Positions 18,269-28,247 of a stretch of 64,000 nt of DNA are shown in pieces. How positions within the stretch are numbered: position 1 is the stretch's first letter; every line of letters begins with the position of its first letter. The translations under genes were made by a program, and so were the position numbers. Source of the stretch: Bacteroidales bacterium (GTDB lineage: Bacteria > Bacteroidota > Bacteroidia > Bacteroidales > ML635J-15); NCBI GenBank assembly GCA_016937855.1, contig JAFGVU010000204.1:23296-87295 (forward strand), read 5' to 3'. The notes below the pieces were generated by a model, which worked only from the letters and a program-made list of their open reading frames with translations, did not search any database and was not told the origin of the DNA.

Positions 18269-20941
18269 ATGAAAAGGATTTTACTTTTACTTATTGGAAT
18301 AGGACTAATACAGTTCTCGTTTTCTCAAGACATAAAACCGGACAGAACTTTTGTGAACTATTTTTATGATTCTGAAGCATACATGTACGAAGAAAACTAC
18401 GATGTTGCTTTAGATTTGTTATTAAAGCTTGAGGAAATGGATCCTGAGAATCCAAACATCTGGTATAAAATTGGCTATTGCTATCTTAATACCAGACTCT
18501 ATAAAGCCAAAGCTCAAAAATATCTTGAAAGAGCTGTAGAGCATGCAAATCCGAGCTATACTGCTGACAATCACAGAGAAAGAACCACACCGCTAGAGTC
18601 TTATTTGTATTTGGGCATTGCATATCGCATGAACTACGAGTTTGAGCTAAGCCTTCAGGCATTTAATGATTTAAGGATAAAGCTCGACCCCGAAAAACCC
18701 GAAGACAAGTATTTACTTGATTTGATTGATTGGGAAGAGGAAATCACAAATAATGCAATTTACTATTACGAAAATCCTATTGATGCCCAATTGCGCAATA
18801 TGGGTTCTACAATAAACTCAAAATATGCTGACCACTCACCAATTGTTGATTTAAACGAAAGCATGTTATTATTTACATCAAAACGACCAAAAGAAGGTGA
18901 AACTCTGGAAAATCAGGACGAAGATGTATTTATTTCAAAGAATAGTAACTATGTTTGGGGACGTCCCACAAGATTAACAGAACCTGTAAATACCGAAATT
19001 CACAATGAAGCTGCAATTGGATTATCGATTAATGGCGAACAAATGTTCTTCTTTCGCTCGGGCATGAGTAATAAAGGGAATATTTATGTAACAGAGTCTG
19101 AAGACGGATATACTTGGAGCGACCCAAAATTCTTGAGAGAGGATGTAAACTCAAAATATCGTGAAACACATGCTACGATTACTCCTGACGGAAACTCAAT
19201 CTTTTTCACAAGCGATCGTAAAGGTGGTTTTGGTGGGTCTGACATTTATGTTATGCGAAAACTTCCGAACGACAAATGGAGTGAACCACAATTACTACCA
19301 AAGGAAGTTAACACTCCTTATGACGAGGAATCACCATTTGTACATCCCGACGGCGTTACACTTCTTTTTAGCTCAAAAGGTCACACAACAATGGGTGGTT
19401 ATGACGTTTTTTACAGTATCATGAATAAAAACGGTACTTTCTCAGAACCTGTAAACCTTGGTTATCCAATTAATACTCCTGACGACGACGTTTCTTACGT
19501 TATGAATATGGATGGTCGTAGAGGATACATTGCAACCGTTAAGGATGATGGATACGGAGATTTAGATCTTTACGAAGTACTTCAGTCGGGAGTTTATGAT
19601 AACAATCTTATAGTCTATGACGGTATTGTTTCTGATATCAACAATAACATCCCTGATGATCTTATTATTGCAGTTCGAGATATGAAAACCGAAGAATATG
19701 TTGGCATTTATCGTCCAAATAAAAATGACGGAAGGTATTTATTAGTGCTTTTACCTGATGTAACCTACGAAATATCTTACGAAGCAAAGGGACACTTGAT
19801 TCATTCGATTGAGCACACTCCAACTAAAAATGACATTGAAGTATTTACCTCCGAATTCCTACCAATTGAACTAGATCCAGTTTTGCTACAAGCATACCTA
19901 ATGCACGATATTGTTTATTTTGACAAAGGTGACACCAAAATTGACGACCAGGCTGCCGGTGTTTTAAACAAAGTAAAAACAAAAGCTGATGAGTGGAATC
20001 AAGATGCAGGTCACATGATTGTTAACATCAATATGCCTGTAATTGGTGCTGAACCAATTAGAGATGCTGCAAGAGCAGAGTCAATTATTGAATATTTAAC
20101 AGAAAATGGCATTGCTAAAGACGACATCTTTTTAAATGGTTCGTATCCGGATGGATATCAGGATGTTTACGGACTCGATATGAGAGAGCGTCAAGATGTT
20201 CTTGCAGACAACTCTTTGCCTACAACAGACACTCAAATAGCTCCTGAAGGAAAAGTAAGCATCGAGAATATTTTGTTTGACTTCGACAAAGCCTATATTC
20301 GTCCGGAGTATTACGACAACCTTAATAAGCTTGCAGATTATATGAATAATAACCCCGGAGCTCAAATTGAGGTTGGTGGACACACCGACTGGCTTGGTAC
20401 CAACGAGTACAACTACTTATTATCTTATAGGAGGTCAAAAGCAGTTAAAGACTTCTTGGTTGAAAAAGGTAATAATCCCGAGAACATTATCACAAGTAAA
20501 TATGGTGAGGACAAGCCTATTGCTGAAAATGCAAATTCAGATGGTACCGATAACCCTCTTGGAAGAAAGTACAATCGTAGAGCTGAGTTTAAAGTTCTGA
20601 TGCAAGGTAGTGTAAGTCTGTTAGAGATTATACCTTTTGACATGAACTTTATGGCTGCAAACAATAATAACGGCGAACCATACGATGTAAACAATGCCTC
20701 AAGCGGCGACAATGTAGATAAGAGTAAAAAATATACAATTCAGATTTTTGCCCTTAAAAACCAAAAATCAACAGATTACTTTGCCGACCTTGTGGGTGTG
20801 AAAATGCATGTTGCTGACGGATGGTACAGATATTATGTAGGAGAATTTAATTCATACAAAGACGCTAAAGTTGCATTGGATAACCTAAAAGCTATGGGGT
20901 ATAACCCGTTTATCAGAAAACTAAGTTTCTTCGAAAAATAG
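18269..20941 (+). CDS. PorE-like TPR/PD40/OmpA/SPOR outer-membrane protein
   Basis: Exported protein of 890 residues, signal peptide MKRILLLLIGIGLIQFSFSQ. Domains in order: TPR region (about 25-150); PD40/WD40-like propeller blades (about 160-440, e.g. TPDGNSIFFTSDRKGGFGGS and HPDGVTLLFSSKGH); a CNA/carboxypeptidase-regulatory fold (about 450-535); a first OmpA-like fold without the peptidoglycan-binding residues (about 545-640, VYFDKGDTKIDDQA); a canonical OmpA domain (about 665-780, ILFDFDKAYIRPE, VGGHTDWLGTNEYN, RKYNRRAEF); and a C-terminal SPOR-like domain (about 820-885). The TPR-propeller-CRD-OmpA order is that of PorE, which links the T9SS to peptidoglycan. The SPOR tail and doubled OmpA fold are extras, so a paralogue with another envelope role is possible. 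Confidence 0.85.
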   Translation: MKRILLLLIGIGLIQFSFSQDIKPDRTFVNYFYDSEAYMYEENYDVALDLLLKLEEMDPENPNIWYKIGYCYLNTRLYKAKAQKYLERAVEHANPSYTADNHRERTTPLESYLYLGIAYRMNYEFELSLQAFNDLRIKLDPEKPEDKYLLDLIDWEEEITNNAIYYYENPIDAQLRNMGSTINSKYADHSPIVDLNESMLLFTSKRPKEGETLENQDEDVFISKNSNYVWGRPTRLTEPVNTEIHNEAAIGLSINGEQMFFFRSGMSNKGNIYVTESEDGYTWSDPKFLREDVNSKYRETHATITPDGNSIFFTSDRKGGFGGSDIYVMRKLPNDKWSEPQLLPKEVNTPYDEESPFVHPDGVTLLFSSKGHTTMGGYDVFYSIMNKNGTFSEPVNLGYPINTPDDDVSYVMNMDGRRGYIATVKDDGYGDLDLYEVLQSGVYDNNLIVYDGIVSDINNNIPDDLIIAVRDMKTEEYVGIYRPNKNDGRYLLVLLPDVTYEISYEAKGHLIHSIEHTPTKNDIEVFTSEFLPIELDPVLLQAYLMHDIVYFDKGDTKIDDQAAGVLNKVKTKADEWNQDAGHMIVNINMPVIGAEPIRDAARAESIIEYLTENGIAKDDIFLNGSYPDGYQDVYGLDMRERQDVLADNSLPTTDTQIAPEGKVSIENILFDFDKAYIRPEYYDNLNKLADYMNNNPGAQIEVGGHTDWLGTNEYNYLLSYRRSKAVKDFLVEKGNNPENIITSKYGEDKPIAENANSDGTDNPLGRKYNRRAEFKVLMQGSVSLLEIIPFDMNFMAANNNNGEPYDVNNASSGDNVDKSKKYTIQIFALKNQKSTDYFADLVGVKMHVADGWYRYYVGEFNSYKDAKVALDNLKAMGYNPFIRKLSFFEK

Positions 20942-20946
20942 AAATT

Positions 20947-20978
20947 AAAAAATCCGGTTAAAGCCGGATTTTTTTTAT
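20947..20978 (+). terminator. Bidirectional intrinsic terminator
   Basis: AATCCGG (20951-20957) pairs with CCGGATT (20964-20970) and is followed by eight T. The A-run on the left gives a T-run on the minus strand, so it can also end dnaG transcripts, which converge from the right. Confidence 0.85.
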
Positions 20979-21020
20979 ATATATTTTTTTTCGCAATAGT
21001 GTTCGTTTTCTTGGTGAAAA

Positions 21021-22964
21021 CTACATAATAGCCCGCCCCTGCAACCCTGATAGTTTCTTTATAACCTCATTAATTTGTGTAATTTGATTAAGTATTTGGG
21101 TTATTCGTTCTTGATCCTTATTTTCTTGTGCTTTTTTAAGTTTGTTGCGTAGTTTTAATTTAGCCTCATAAACTATATTTAATTTATATTTAATAAAAAG
21201 GTCTTCTAAAATCTCGTTCAATTTTTTTGCTTCTTCCACAATTTGAGCTCCTCTTTTTTCCCAAATCTTACTTAGTTGATGCTTTTGCGAACATACATTT
21301 GCTGACAATTGGCTAATTTCCGGATCGTGATGCTGAATAAAAAACTCTGGACTTATTTCCTCCTCATTTTGTATCATTTTCTCGACGAGACTAAAAATCT
21401 TTTGATTTAATAGATTCTTTAATTCAAGTTCGTCATTTCTAAGTTGATCTATAATGTAGTCGGCTACCCGCACCTCAACATTTTCATTGGTTTCACTATT
21501 AATAAAAACAGCTTTCAAATTGCCGTACAAAAGCAGCAATCTTATAATTTCAAGCTCTTTCTCCTCAAAATAAATTTTCTCAACAAAAGACGGAACAGCC
21601 GGTATGTTTTGAGAAGTTCCAAGCTGTGCAAAACGCTGCTCCTGCCTTTTAACATCTTCAATTTTTTTTCTGGTTATCTTAGCAACTTCGGCATATAAGA
21701 CAGTTTCGCTTATGTTCATTATATTGCCACATTCCTGAATATAAACAGACTGTTTGATTTTATCATCAATAACCGAGATAGAACGAACAATGTCGCTAAT
21801 AAGACTCGATCTTTTTATTGGGTCGTTTTTAGCTTCCTCACTTAACAGTTTGGCTTTAAAACTTATAAAGTCCTGTTCGTTTTCATCAATAAATTTTATG
21901 GTTTCGGAACTAGAGTGCTTTTGCGAAAATGAATCGGGATCTTCACCCTCAGGAAAAAGCAGGACCCGAACATTTAGACCTTGCTCTAACAACATGTCTA
22001 TCCCACGCAAAGAAGCCTTTATGCCGGCAGGATCACCGTCGTACAAAATTGTAACATCATTTGTAAACCTGTGTATAAGTCTTATCTGATCCTCTGTTAA
22101 AGATGTGCCAGATGATGCTACAACATTTTTTATATCAGCCATGTGTAACGACAAAACATCAGTGTATCCTTCGACCAGATAGCATTTCTCCTTTTTGATT
22201 ATTTCGTTTTTTGCTTGAAATAAACCATAAAGAACTTTACTTTTATTATAAATTATCGATTCCGGAGAGTTAAGATATTTGGCAATTTTTTTATCAGTTT
22301 TTAAAGTTCTTCCTCCAAATCCAATTACTTGCCCCGCAAGGCTAAATATAGGGAACATTACTCGTCCTGCAAATCTATCGAAGTTAAAGTTATCTTTAAC
22401 AATCGACAGACCGGTCTTCTCGAGAAATTCGAGTTTATACCCCTTGTTTATGGCATGTTTTGTAAAAGCGTCTCGCTCTTCAAGAGAGTATCCCAATTTG
22501 AAATCTTCGATAATTTGTTTATTAAAACCTCTCTCTCTAAAATAACTAAGTCCAACGCTAACGCCTTCGTCGGTACGCATTAAGTTCTCGGCAAACGACT
22601 CTGCTGCAAATTTTGTTACAATAAGCATGCTTTCTTTTTCGCTGCTTAGTTTCTTTTCATCATCACTTAACTCCCTCTCTTCTATTTCGATATTATATTT
22701 TTTGGCAAGATATTTCAGAGCTTCGGGATAAGTGAGATGCTCATGTTCCATTATAAAATTAACAGAATTCCCTCCTTTTCCACAGCCAAAACATTTAAAA
22801 ATTCCTTTGGCAGGGCTAACAGTAAAAGATGGAGTTTTTTCGTTATGAAAAGGGCATAATCCAAGATAGTTTGCACCACGACGTTTTAAATGTACAAAAT
22901 CGCTAACAACGTCAACAATTTCGGCAGCATCAAATATTTTCGATATGGTTAGCTGGTCTATCAT
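21021..22964 (-). CDS. dnaG: DNA primase
   Basis: RNA primer synthase for replication. From the ATG at 22964 (MIDQLTISKIFDAAE) it has 647 residues. The N-terminal CHC2 zinc finger is visible as GLCPFHNEKTPSF and FKCFGCGKGG. The TOPRIM catalytic core includes YLVEGYTDVLSLH and ILYDGDPAGIKA. The C-terminal region that contacts the helicase is long and helical (about 420-645). An in-frame ATG at 23027 would prepend an unlikely hydrophobic tail and lies upstream of a TATTTTTG box (22975-22982), which places transcription start just before 22964. Convergent with the PorE-like gene. Confidence 0.97.
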   Translation of the reverse strand: MIDQLTISKIFDAAEIVDVVSDFVHLKRRGANYLGLCPFHNEKTPSFTVSPAKGIFKCFGCGKGGNSVNFIMEHEHLTYPEALKYLAKKYNIEIEERELSDDEKKLSSEKESMLIVTKFAAESFAENLMRTDEGVSVGLSYFRERGFNKQIIEDFKLGYSLEERDAFTKHAINKGYKLEFLEKTGLSIVKDNFNFDRFAGRVMFPIFSLAGQVIGFGGRTLKTDKKIAKYLNSPESIIYNKSKVLYGLFQAKNEIIKKEKCYLVEGYTDVLSLHMADIKNVVASSGTSLTEDQIRLIHRFTNDVTILYDGDPAGIKASLRGIDMLLEQGLNVRVLLFPEGEDPDSFSQKHSSSETIKFIDENEQDFISFKAKLLSEEAKNDPIKRSSLISDIVRSISVIDDKIKQSVYIQECGNIMNISETVLYAEVAKITRKKIEDVKRQEQRFAQLGTSQNIPAVPSFVEKIYFEEKELEIIRLLLLYGNLKAVFINSETNENVEVRVADYIIDQLRNDELELKNLLNQKIFSLVEKMIQNEEEISPEFFIQHHDPEISQLSANVCSQKHQLSKIWEKRGAQIVEEAKKLNEILEDLFIKYKLNIVYEAKLKLRNKLKKAQENKDQERITQILNQITQINEVIKKLSGLQGRAIM

Positions 22965-22974
22965 AATAATACAA

Positions 22975-22982
22975 CAAAAATA
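22975..22982 (-). promoter_or_regulatory. -7 element of dnaG
   Basis: TATTTTTG on the minus strand lies 10 bases before the ATG at 22964. The nearest upstream TTTG (23000-22997) is 14 nt away, shorter than usual, so only the -7 half is convincing. It implies a leader of only a few bases. Confidence 0.4.
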
Positions 22983-23055
22983 GAGATTTTTTTTATCAAA
23001 ACTTACGAAACAAGCAACAGAAAACAATTATTTACAAACAAGCTAAACCGTTTGG

Positions 23056-23538
23056 TCAATTAATGACCATCGGTCCTGTACTCTCGATATTGCTAGTATT
23101 TCCGGCTCTATCTATTATGTAAAACTTATATAGAATCGTATCACCACTAAAAGGAAAAATTTCGTCAAGATCATTAATCAGTATTTCACCTTTCAAGGTT
23201 TTACGATTCCCTTCAGTTTGAAATTTTGGCAAATAAAAATTAAGTGGGACTAACAAATCTGTGGGTGTAACAACTCCGTTTAGATACTGATATTTCTCCA
23301 GAAAAATTGTATTTTGCTGTGGGGATGTTGTATCAAATCCTATGTCACCATCACCATCAACAAAAGAAAAGTGAAGAGTTCCATTTAATACTCTGTTATC
23401 CAAACCATCAATTGTATCGGTAAAAGTAAATGAAATTAGCTCAATTTGCGGCTCTGGTGGGTATTGTTCAATATTAAAGCATGATACCGACAATGCAAGC
23501 AGGAACAAAAACATCAGTATAGGTTTAATTGAATTCAT
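23056..23538 (-). CDS. Small lipoprotein of unknown function
   Basis: I cannot name a family. The 160-residue product has a lipoprotein signal peptide with the lipidated cysteine in LALSVSCFNIEQYP (Cys20). The mature part is beta-rich, with an acidic calcium-binding-like motif FVDGDGDIGFD (about residues 58-68) and a C-terminal IIDRAGNTSNI segment that resembles a terminal Ig-like strand. It is probably anchored in the outer membrane. It lies between the rpoBC-operon terminator and dnaG. A TATTTTTG box (23543-23550) ends only 4 bases before the ATG, which suggests a nearly leaderless transcript. Confidence 0.8.
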   Translation of the reverse strand: MNSIKPILMFLFLLALSVSCFNIEQYPPEPQIELISFTFTDTIDGLDNRVLNGTLHFSFVDGDGDIGFDTTSPQQNTIFLEKYQYLNGVVTPTDLLVPLNFYLPKFQTEGNRKTLKGEILINDLDEIFPFSGDTILYKFYIIDRAGNTSNIESTGPMVIN

Positions 23539-23562
23539 CTAACAAAAATACGAAATATTTTT

Positions 23563-23599
23563 AAAAAAAGAAGCTGTACATAATACAGCTTCTTTTTTT
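23563..23599 (-). terminator. Terminator at the end of the rpoB-rpoC-DUF3467 operon
   Basis: A perfect 16-bp inverted repeat (23563-23578 with 23584-23599, core AGAAGCTGTA) closes a 5-nt loop and has A7/T7 ends, so it forms a strong intrinsic terminator on either strand. It lies 15 bases after the DUF3467 stop. Confidence 0.9.
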
Positions 23600-23613
23600 A
23601 GTTTTAATTATTA

Positions 23614-23934
23614 TTATGCTTGAGCCGTTGGACCTCCGAAATTCATAGGAATAGGATTCCCTTGCTTATTTGAAGAAACTTTAATTGGACCATTAACAGA
23701 TTCGAATTTATTTATATTATCCTGTAAAGCAGTCATTAATCTCTTGGCATGCTCAGGGGTTAAAATAATACGAGATTTAACCTTCGCTTTAGGCATTCCA
23801 GGCATAATACGAACAAAGTCCAGCACAAACTCTGATGAAGAGTGAGTAATTACAGCTAGATTGGCATATACCCCTTGTCCGGTTTCTTCGGTTAGCTCGA
23901 TATTGATTTGATTCTGTTTGTTTTTATCTTCCAT
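23614..23934 (-). CDS. DUF3467 family protein
   Basis: Short cytoplasmic protein of 106 residues. The sequence VYANLAVITHSSSEFVLDF followed by RIILTPEHAKRLMTALQDN is the DUF3467 pattern. The biochemical role is unknown. It begins one base after the rpoC stop codon and is followed at once by a strong terminator, so it is the last gene of the RNA-polymerase transcript. That constant position suggests a link with transcription or translation, but this is inference. Confidence 0.88.
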   Translation of the reverse strand: MEDKNKQNQINIELTEETGQGVYANLAVITHSSSEFVLDFVRIMPGMPKAKVKSRIILTPEHAKRLMTALQDNINKFESVNGPIKVSSNKQGNPIPMNFGGPTAQA

Positions 23935-23935
23935 A

Positions 23936-26900
23936 TTAAACTTCTTTAGATATTTCTACTTCGTTATCCTTATTTACTCTATCCATAACTTCTTTAGGAG
24001 CGACTCTAATGCTTTGAAGCTCTCTTTGACCAGTACCAGCCGGAATCAAGTGTCCCACAATGACATTTTCTTTTAGTCCCTCGAGAGTATCAACCTTAGC
24101 TCTGATAGCAGCTTCATTAAGAACTTTTGTCGTTTCTTGGAAAGAAGCAGCCGACATAAAGCTATTTGTCTGAAGAGCAGCTCTAGTAATACCCTGAAGT
24201 ATTTGGCTAGATGTTGCAGGTAAAGCATCGCGGGCATCAACAAGTTTTAAGTCTTTGCGTTTAAGCATTGAGTTTTCGTCTCTCAATCTACGATAAGACA
24301 CTATTTGTCCGGCTTTAAATGTTTGAGAATCGCCCGGATCAATAACCACCTTTTTATCAAAAAGATTATCGTTTTCTTCGCGGAATTCCCATTTATCAAC
24401 GATTTGTTTTTCTAGGAATTGAGTATCACCCGGTTCTTCGATAACTACCTTTCTCATCATCTGACGAACGATAACTTCAAAGTGCTTATCATTGATCTTC
24501 ACACCTTGCAAACGATAAACATCCTGCACTTCGTTTACCAAATATTCCTGAACCTCCGTTGGTCCTTTAATAGATAGGATATCGCTAGGAGTAATTGCAC
24601 CGTCAATAAGTGGTGTACCCGCTTTAACATAATCGTTAGGCTGTACGAGAACTTGTTTTGATAAAGGAACAAGATATTTTTTTACTTTCCCGTCTTTTGG
24701 TAATATTTCTATCTCACGATTACCTCTTTTAATTTTACCAAAAGAAACTTCACCATCAATTTCGGAAACGACAGCAGGATTAGATGGATTACGAGCTTCG
24801 AACAACTCTGTTACTCGAGGCAAACCACCGGTGATATCACCACCTTTTCCAACAATTCTTGGCATTTTGATAAGAATATCCCCCGTTTTGATATCGTCTT
24901 TTTCGTTACGCATCAAACGCGCTCCCACAGGTAAGTTATAAGTAGCTAGAACTTCTTTTTTCTTATCAACAATTTTAGCAACAGGAATTTTGGTTTTATC
25001 TTTTGTTTCGATAATTATTTTTTCTTTGAACCCTGTTTGAGCGGCAACTTCTTCTTTAACGTTTATTCCTTCGATAACATCCTCAAAAACAAGTTTTCCG
25101 GCATATTCAGAAACAATAACGATATTATATAAATCCCAATCACAAATTTTATCTCCTTTTGCTACCTTATCCCCACTTTTGAAGAATAGTTTAGCTCCAT
25201 AAGGAATTTGTTTGTTAACTAATTGGATTTTAGTTTTAGTATCACTGATTTTCATTTCAGCCATACGAGTAACAACGATATCCACCATTGTACCATCCGA
25301 CTCTTCAAACTCAACCGTTCTTAACTCATCAAACTCGAGGATTCCGTCATATTTTGCAACAATTGAAGATTCGCTTGCAATATTACCTGCAACCCCCCCC
25401 ATGTGGAATGTTCTCAAAGTAAGCTGAGTACCAGGCTCACCAATCGACTGAGCCGCAATAACACCAACGGCTTCGCCTTTTTGGACCATTTTTCTTGTAG
25501 CTAGGTTTCTACCATAACATTTTGCGCAAACACCTTTTCGGCTTTCGCAAGTTAGTACAGAGCGTATTTCTACTCTATCAATTGGAGAATCTTCGATTTT
25601 TCGTGCTACTTTTTCGGTTATTTCTTCTCCTGAAGCAACAATTAACTCTTCGGTTTGTGGATGGAATACATCATGTACACTTGTACGACCAAGAATTCGT
25701 TCATACAATGACTCTATTACTTCCTCGTCGTTCTTTTTTAGCTCAGTAGCAACAAGGCCACGAAGTGTTCCACAATCTTCTTCGTTAATAATAACATCTT
25801 GAGCCACATCAACAAGACGACGAGTTAGATAACCTGCATCAGCGGTTTTTAGGGCTGTATCGGCAAGACCTTTACGAGCACCGTGAGTAGAAATAAAGTA
25901 CTCAAGAATAGACAATCCTTCTTTAAAGTTTGATAAAATAGGATTCTCAATAATTTCACTTGTTTGAACCCCTGATTTTTGCGGTTTTGCCATCAAACCT
26001 CTCATACCACATAACTGACTAATCTGCTCTTTTGATCCCCTTGCACCAGAGTCAAGCATCATATAAACAGCATTAAAACCTTGGTCGTCGGTTGAAAGTT
26101 TTCTCATAACCTCAATACTCAAACGAGCATTAATGTTAGTCCAAACATCAATTACCTGATTATATCTTTCGTTATCAGTAATAAAACCATTGTTATAATT
26201 AAACATGATTTCATCAACTGCTTCATATCCTTCTTCGATTAACTCCTCTTTCTGCTCAGGTACAATAACATTGTCCAAATTAAAAGATAGCCCACCAACA
26301 AATGCATTTGAATAGCCTAAATCTTTAATATCGTCGAGAAACTTAGCCGTAACAGCAGTACCACATTGACTAACAAGATTTCCAATAATATCGCGAAGTG
26401 ATTTTTTTGTAAGAACTTCGTTAATATATCCATATTCTCTTGGCACAATTTTATTAAACAACACTCGACCAACAGTAGTAGAAATCATTTTAGTTACAAT
26501 CTCACCATTTTCATCAACATCTTCGGTTCTAACTTTGATACTAGCATGGAGTCCAAGTTTCCCTTCATTATGAGCAATAACAACCTCTTCGGGAGAGTAA
26601 AATATCTGACCTTCTCCAATAACTCCTTTACGTTCTTTTGTCATATAGTACAAACCTAAAACCATGTCCTGAGAAGGAACAGTAATAGGCGCCCCATTTG
26701 CTGGGTTAAGGATGTTATGAGAAGCAAGCATTAACACTTGAGCTTCAATAATTGCAGCATTCCCTAAAGGTAAGTGAACAGCCATTTGGTCACCATCAAA
26801 GTCGGCATTAAAAGCGGTACAAACCAACGGGTGTAATTGAATAGCACGACCTTCGATAAGTTTAGGCTGAAACGCCTGAATACCAAGACGGTGCAACGTA

Positions 26901-28216
26901 GGAGCACGGTTTAGCAAAATCGGGTGTCCTTTAAGCACACTTTCAAGAATATCCCAAATAACCGGATCTTTTCTTTCGACTATTTTTTTAGCAGATTTAA
27001 CTGTCTTTACAATACCACGCTCAGTTAATTTTCTGATAATAAATGGTTTATATAACTCGGCAGCCATGTCCTTAGGAATACCACATTCGTGCATTTTTAG
27101 TTCAGGACCAACAACAATTACCGAACGAGCCGAAAAGTCAACACGTTTACCAAGTAAGTTTTGACGAAAACGTCCTTGCTTACCTTTTAAACTATCGCTA
27201 AGTGATTTTAGTGGTCTATTTGCATCAGTTTTAACTGCATTTGATTTTCTTGAATTGTCAAACAAAGAATCTACAGCCTCTTGAAGCATGCGTTTTTCAT
27301 TACGTAAAATAACTTCGGGAGCTTTTATTTCTAATAATCTTTTTAAACGATTATTACGTATAATTACCCTCCGATAGAGGTCATTTAAGTCTGATGTAGC
27401 AAATCGACCACCATCTAATGGAACTAAAGGTCGAAGTTCGGGTGGTATAACAGGAACGACCTGTACAATCATCCACTCAGGTTTATTGATATCTTTTGAC
27501 AATCTAAAAGCTTCGACAACACTTAAACGTTTAAGAGCTTCGCTCTTACGTTGCTGCGAAGTTTCTTTATTAGCTTTATCTCTAAGATCATATGAAAGCT
27601 CATCAAGATTTATACGTTGTAATAAATCAAAGATAGCCTCTGCCCCCATTTTAGCAATAAACTTGTTAGGGTCTGAATCCTCAAGCAAGTGATTCTCCTT
27701 TGGCAAAGATTCAAGAATTTCGAGATACTCATCTTCGGTAAGAAAATCCATTTCCTGGATGCCATCAATTGCTTTTACCCCAGCCTGTATAACGACATAT
27801 CTTTCGTAATATACAATTGTATCGAGTTTTTTAGCAGGCAAACCAAGCAAATATCCAATTTTATTAGGTAATGTTTTAAAATACCAAATATGAGCAACAG
27901 GAACTTCAAGTTTTATATGTCCCATTCTTTCGCGGCGAACTTTCTTCTCGGTAACTTCAACACCACATCTATCGCAAACAATACCCTTATATCTGATTCT
28001 TTTATATTTCCCACAATGACATTCATAATCTTTTACCGGGCCAAAAATTCTTTCGCAAAACAAACCATCTCTTTCAGGTTTATAAGTACGATAGTTAATT
28101 GTTTCGGGTTTTGTAACTTCTCCGCTCGACATTTCCTGAATCTCTTCAGGAGAAGCGAGGCTAATTGTAATTTTGGAGAAGCTAGAACTTACTTTATTAT
28201 CTTTTCTAAAAGCCAT
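23936..28216 (-). CDS. rpoC: RNA polymerase subunit beta'
   Basis: Largest core subunit of RNA polymerase, 1,426 residues. The catalytic Mg site [15 protein letters not shown] is intact. The N-terminal zinc site is visible as YECHCGKYK and CDRCGVEV, the second zinc site as [15 protein letters not shown], and the trigger-loop/bridge region as FHMGGVAGN and [14 protein letters not shown]8 tract (C at 25393-25400) encodes the GG of FHMGGVAG and is in frame. The gene follows rpoB after 31 bases on the same transcript. Confidence 0.98.
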   Translation of the reverse strand: MAFRKDNKVSSSFSKITISLASPEEIQEMSSGEVTKPETINYRTYKPERDGLFCERIFGPVKDYECHCGKYKRIRYKGIVCDRCGVEVTEKKVRRERMGHIKLEVPVAHIWYFKTLPNKIGYLLGLPAKKLDTIVYYERYVVIQAGVKAIDGIQEMDFLTEDEYLEILESLPKENHLLEDSDPNKFIAKMGAEAIFDLLQRINLDELSYDLRDKANKETSQQRKSEALKRLSVVEAFRLSKDINKPEWMIVQVVPVIPPELRPLVPLDGGRFATSDLNDLYRRVIIRNNRLKRLLEIKAPEVILRNEKRMLQEAVDSLFDNSRKSNAVKTDANRPLKSLSDSLKGKQGRFRQNLLGKRVDFSARSVIVVGPELKMHECGIPKDMAAELYKPFIIRKLTERGIVKTVKSAKKIVERKDPVIWDILESVLKGHPILLNRAPTLHRLGIQAFQPKLIEGRAIQLHPLVCTAFNADFDGDQMAVHLPLGNAAIIEAQVLMLASHNILNPANGAPITVPSQDMVLGLYYMTKERKGVIGEGQIFYSPEEVVIAHNEGKLGLHASIKVRTEDVDENGEIVTKMISTTVGRVLFNKIVPREYGYINEVLTKKSLRDIIGNLVSQCGTAVTAKFLDDIKDLGYSNAFVGGLSFNLDNVIVPEQKEELIEEGYEAVDEIMFNYNNGFITDNERYNQVIDVWTNINARLSIEVMRKLSTDDQGFNAVYMMLDSGARGSKEQISQLCGMRGLMAKPQKSGVQTSEIIENPILSNFKEGLSILEYFISTHGARKGLADTALKTADAGYLTRRLVDVAQDVIINEEDCGTLRGLVATELKKNDEEVIESLYERILGRTSVHDVFHPQTEELIVASGEEITEKVARKIEDSPIDRVEIRSVLTCESRKGVCAKCYGRNLATRKMVQKGEAVGVIAAQSIGEPGTQLTLRTFHMGGVAGNIASESSIVAKYDGILEFDELRTVEFEESDGTMVDIVVTRMAEMKISDTKTKIQLVNKQIPYGAKLFFKSGDKVAKGDKICDWDLYNIVIVSEYAGKLVFEDVIEGINVKEEVAAQTGFKEKIIIETKDKTKIPVAKIVDKKKEVLATYNLPVGARLMRNEKDDIKTGDILIKMPRIVGKGGDITGGLPRVTELFEARNPSNPAVVSEIDGEVSFGKIKRGNREIEILPKDGKVKKYLVPLSKQVLVQPNDYVKAGTPLIDGAITPSDILSIKGPTEVQEYLVNEVQDVYRLQGVKINDKHFEVIVRQMMRKVVIEEPGDTQFLEKQIVDKWEFREENDNLFDKKVVIDPGDSQTFKAGQIVSYRRLRDENSMLKRKDLKLVDARDALPATSSQILQGITRAALQTNSFMSAASFQETTKVLNEAAIRAKVDTLEGLKENVIVGHLIPAGTGQRELQSIRVAPKEVMDRVNKDNEVEISKEV

Positions 28217-28247
28217 TTTATCAGCTGTTTATTAATTTAAAAACATA

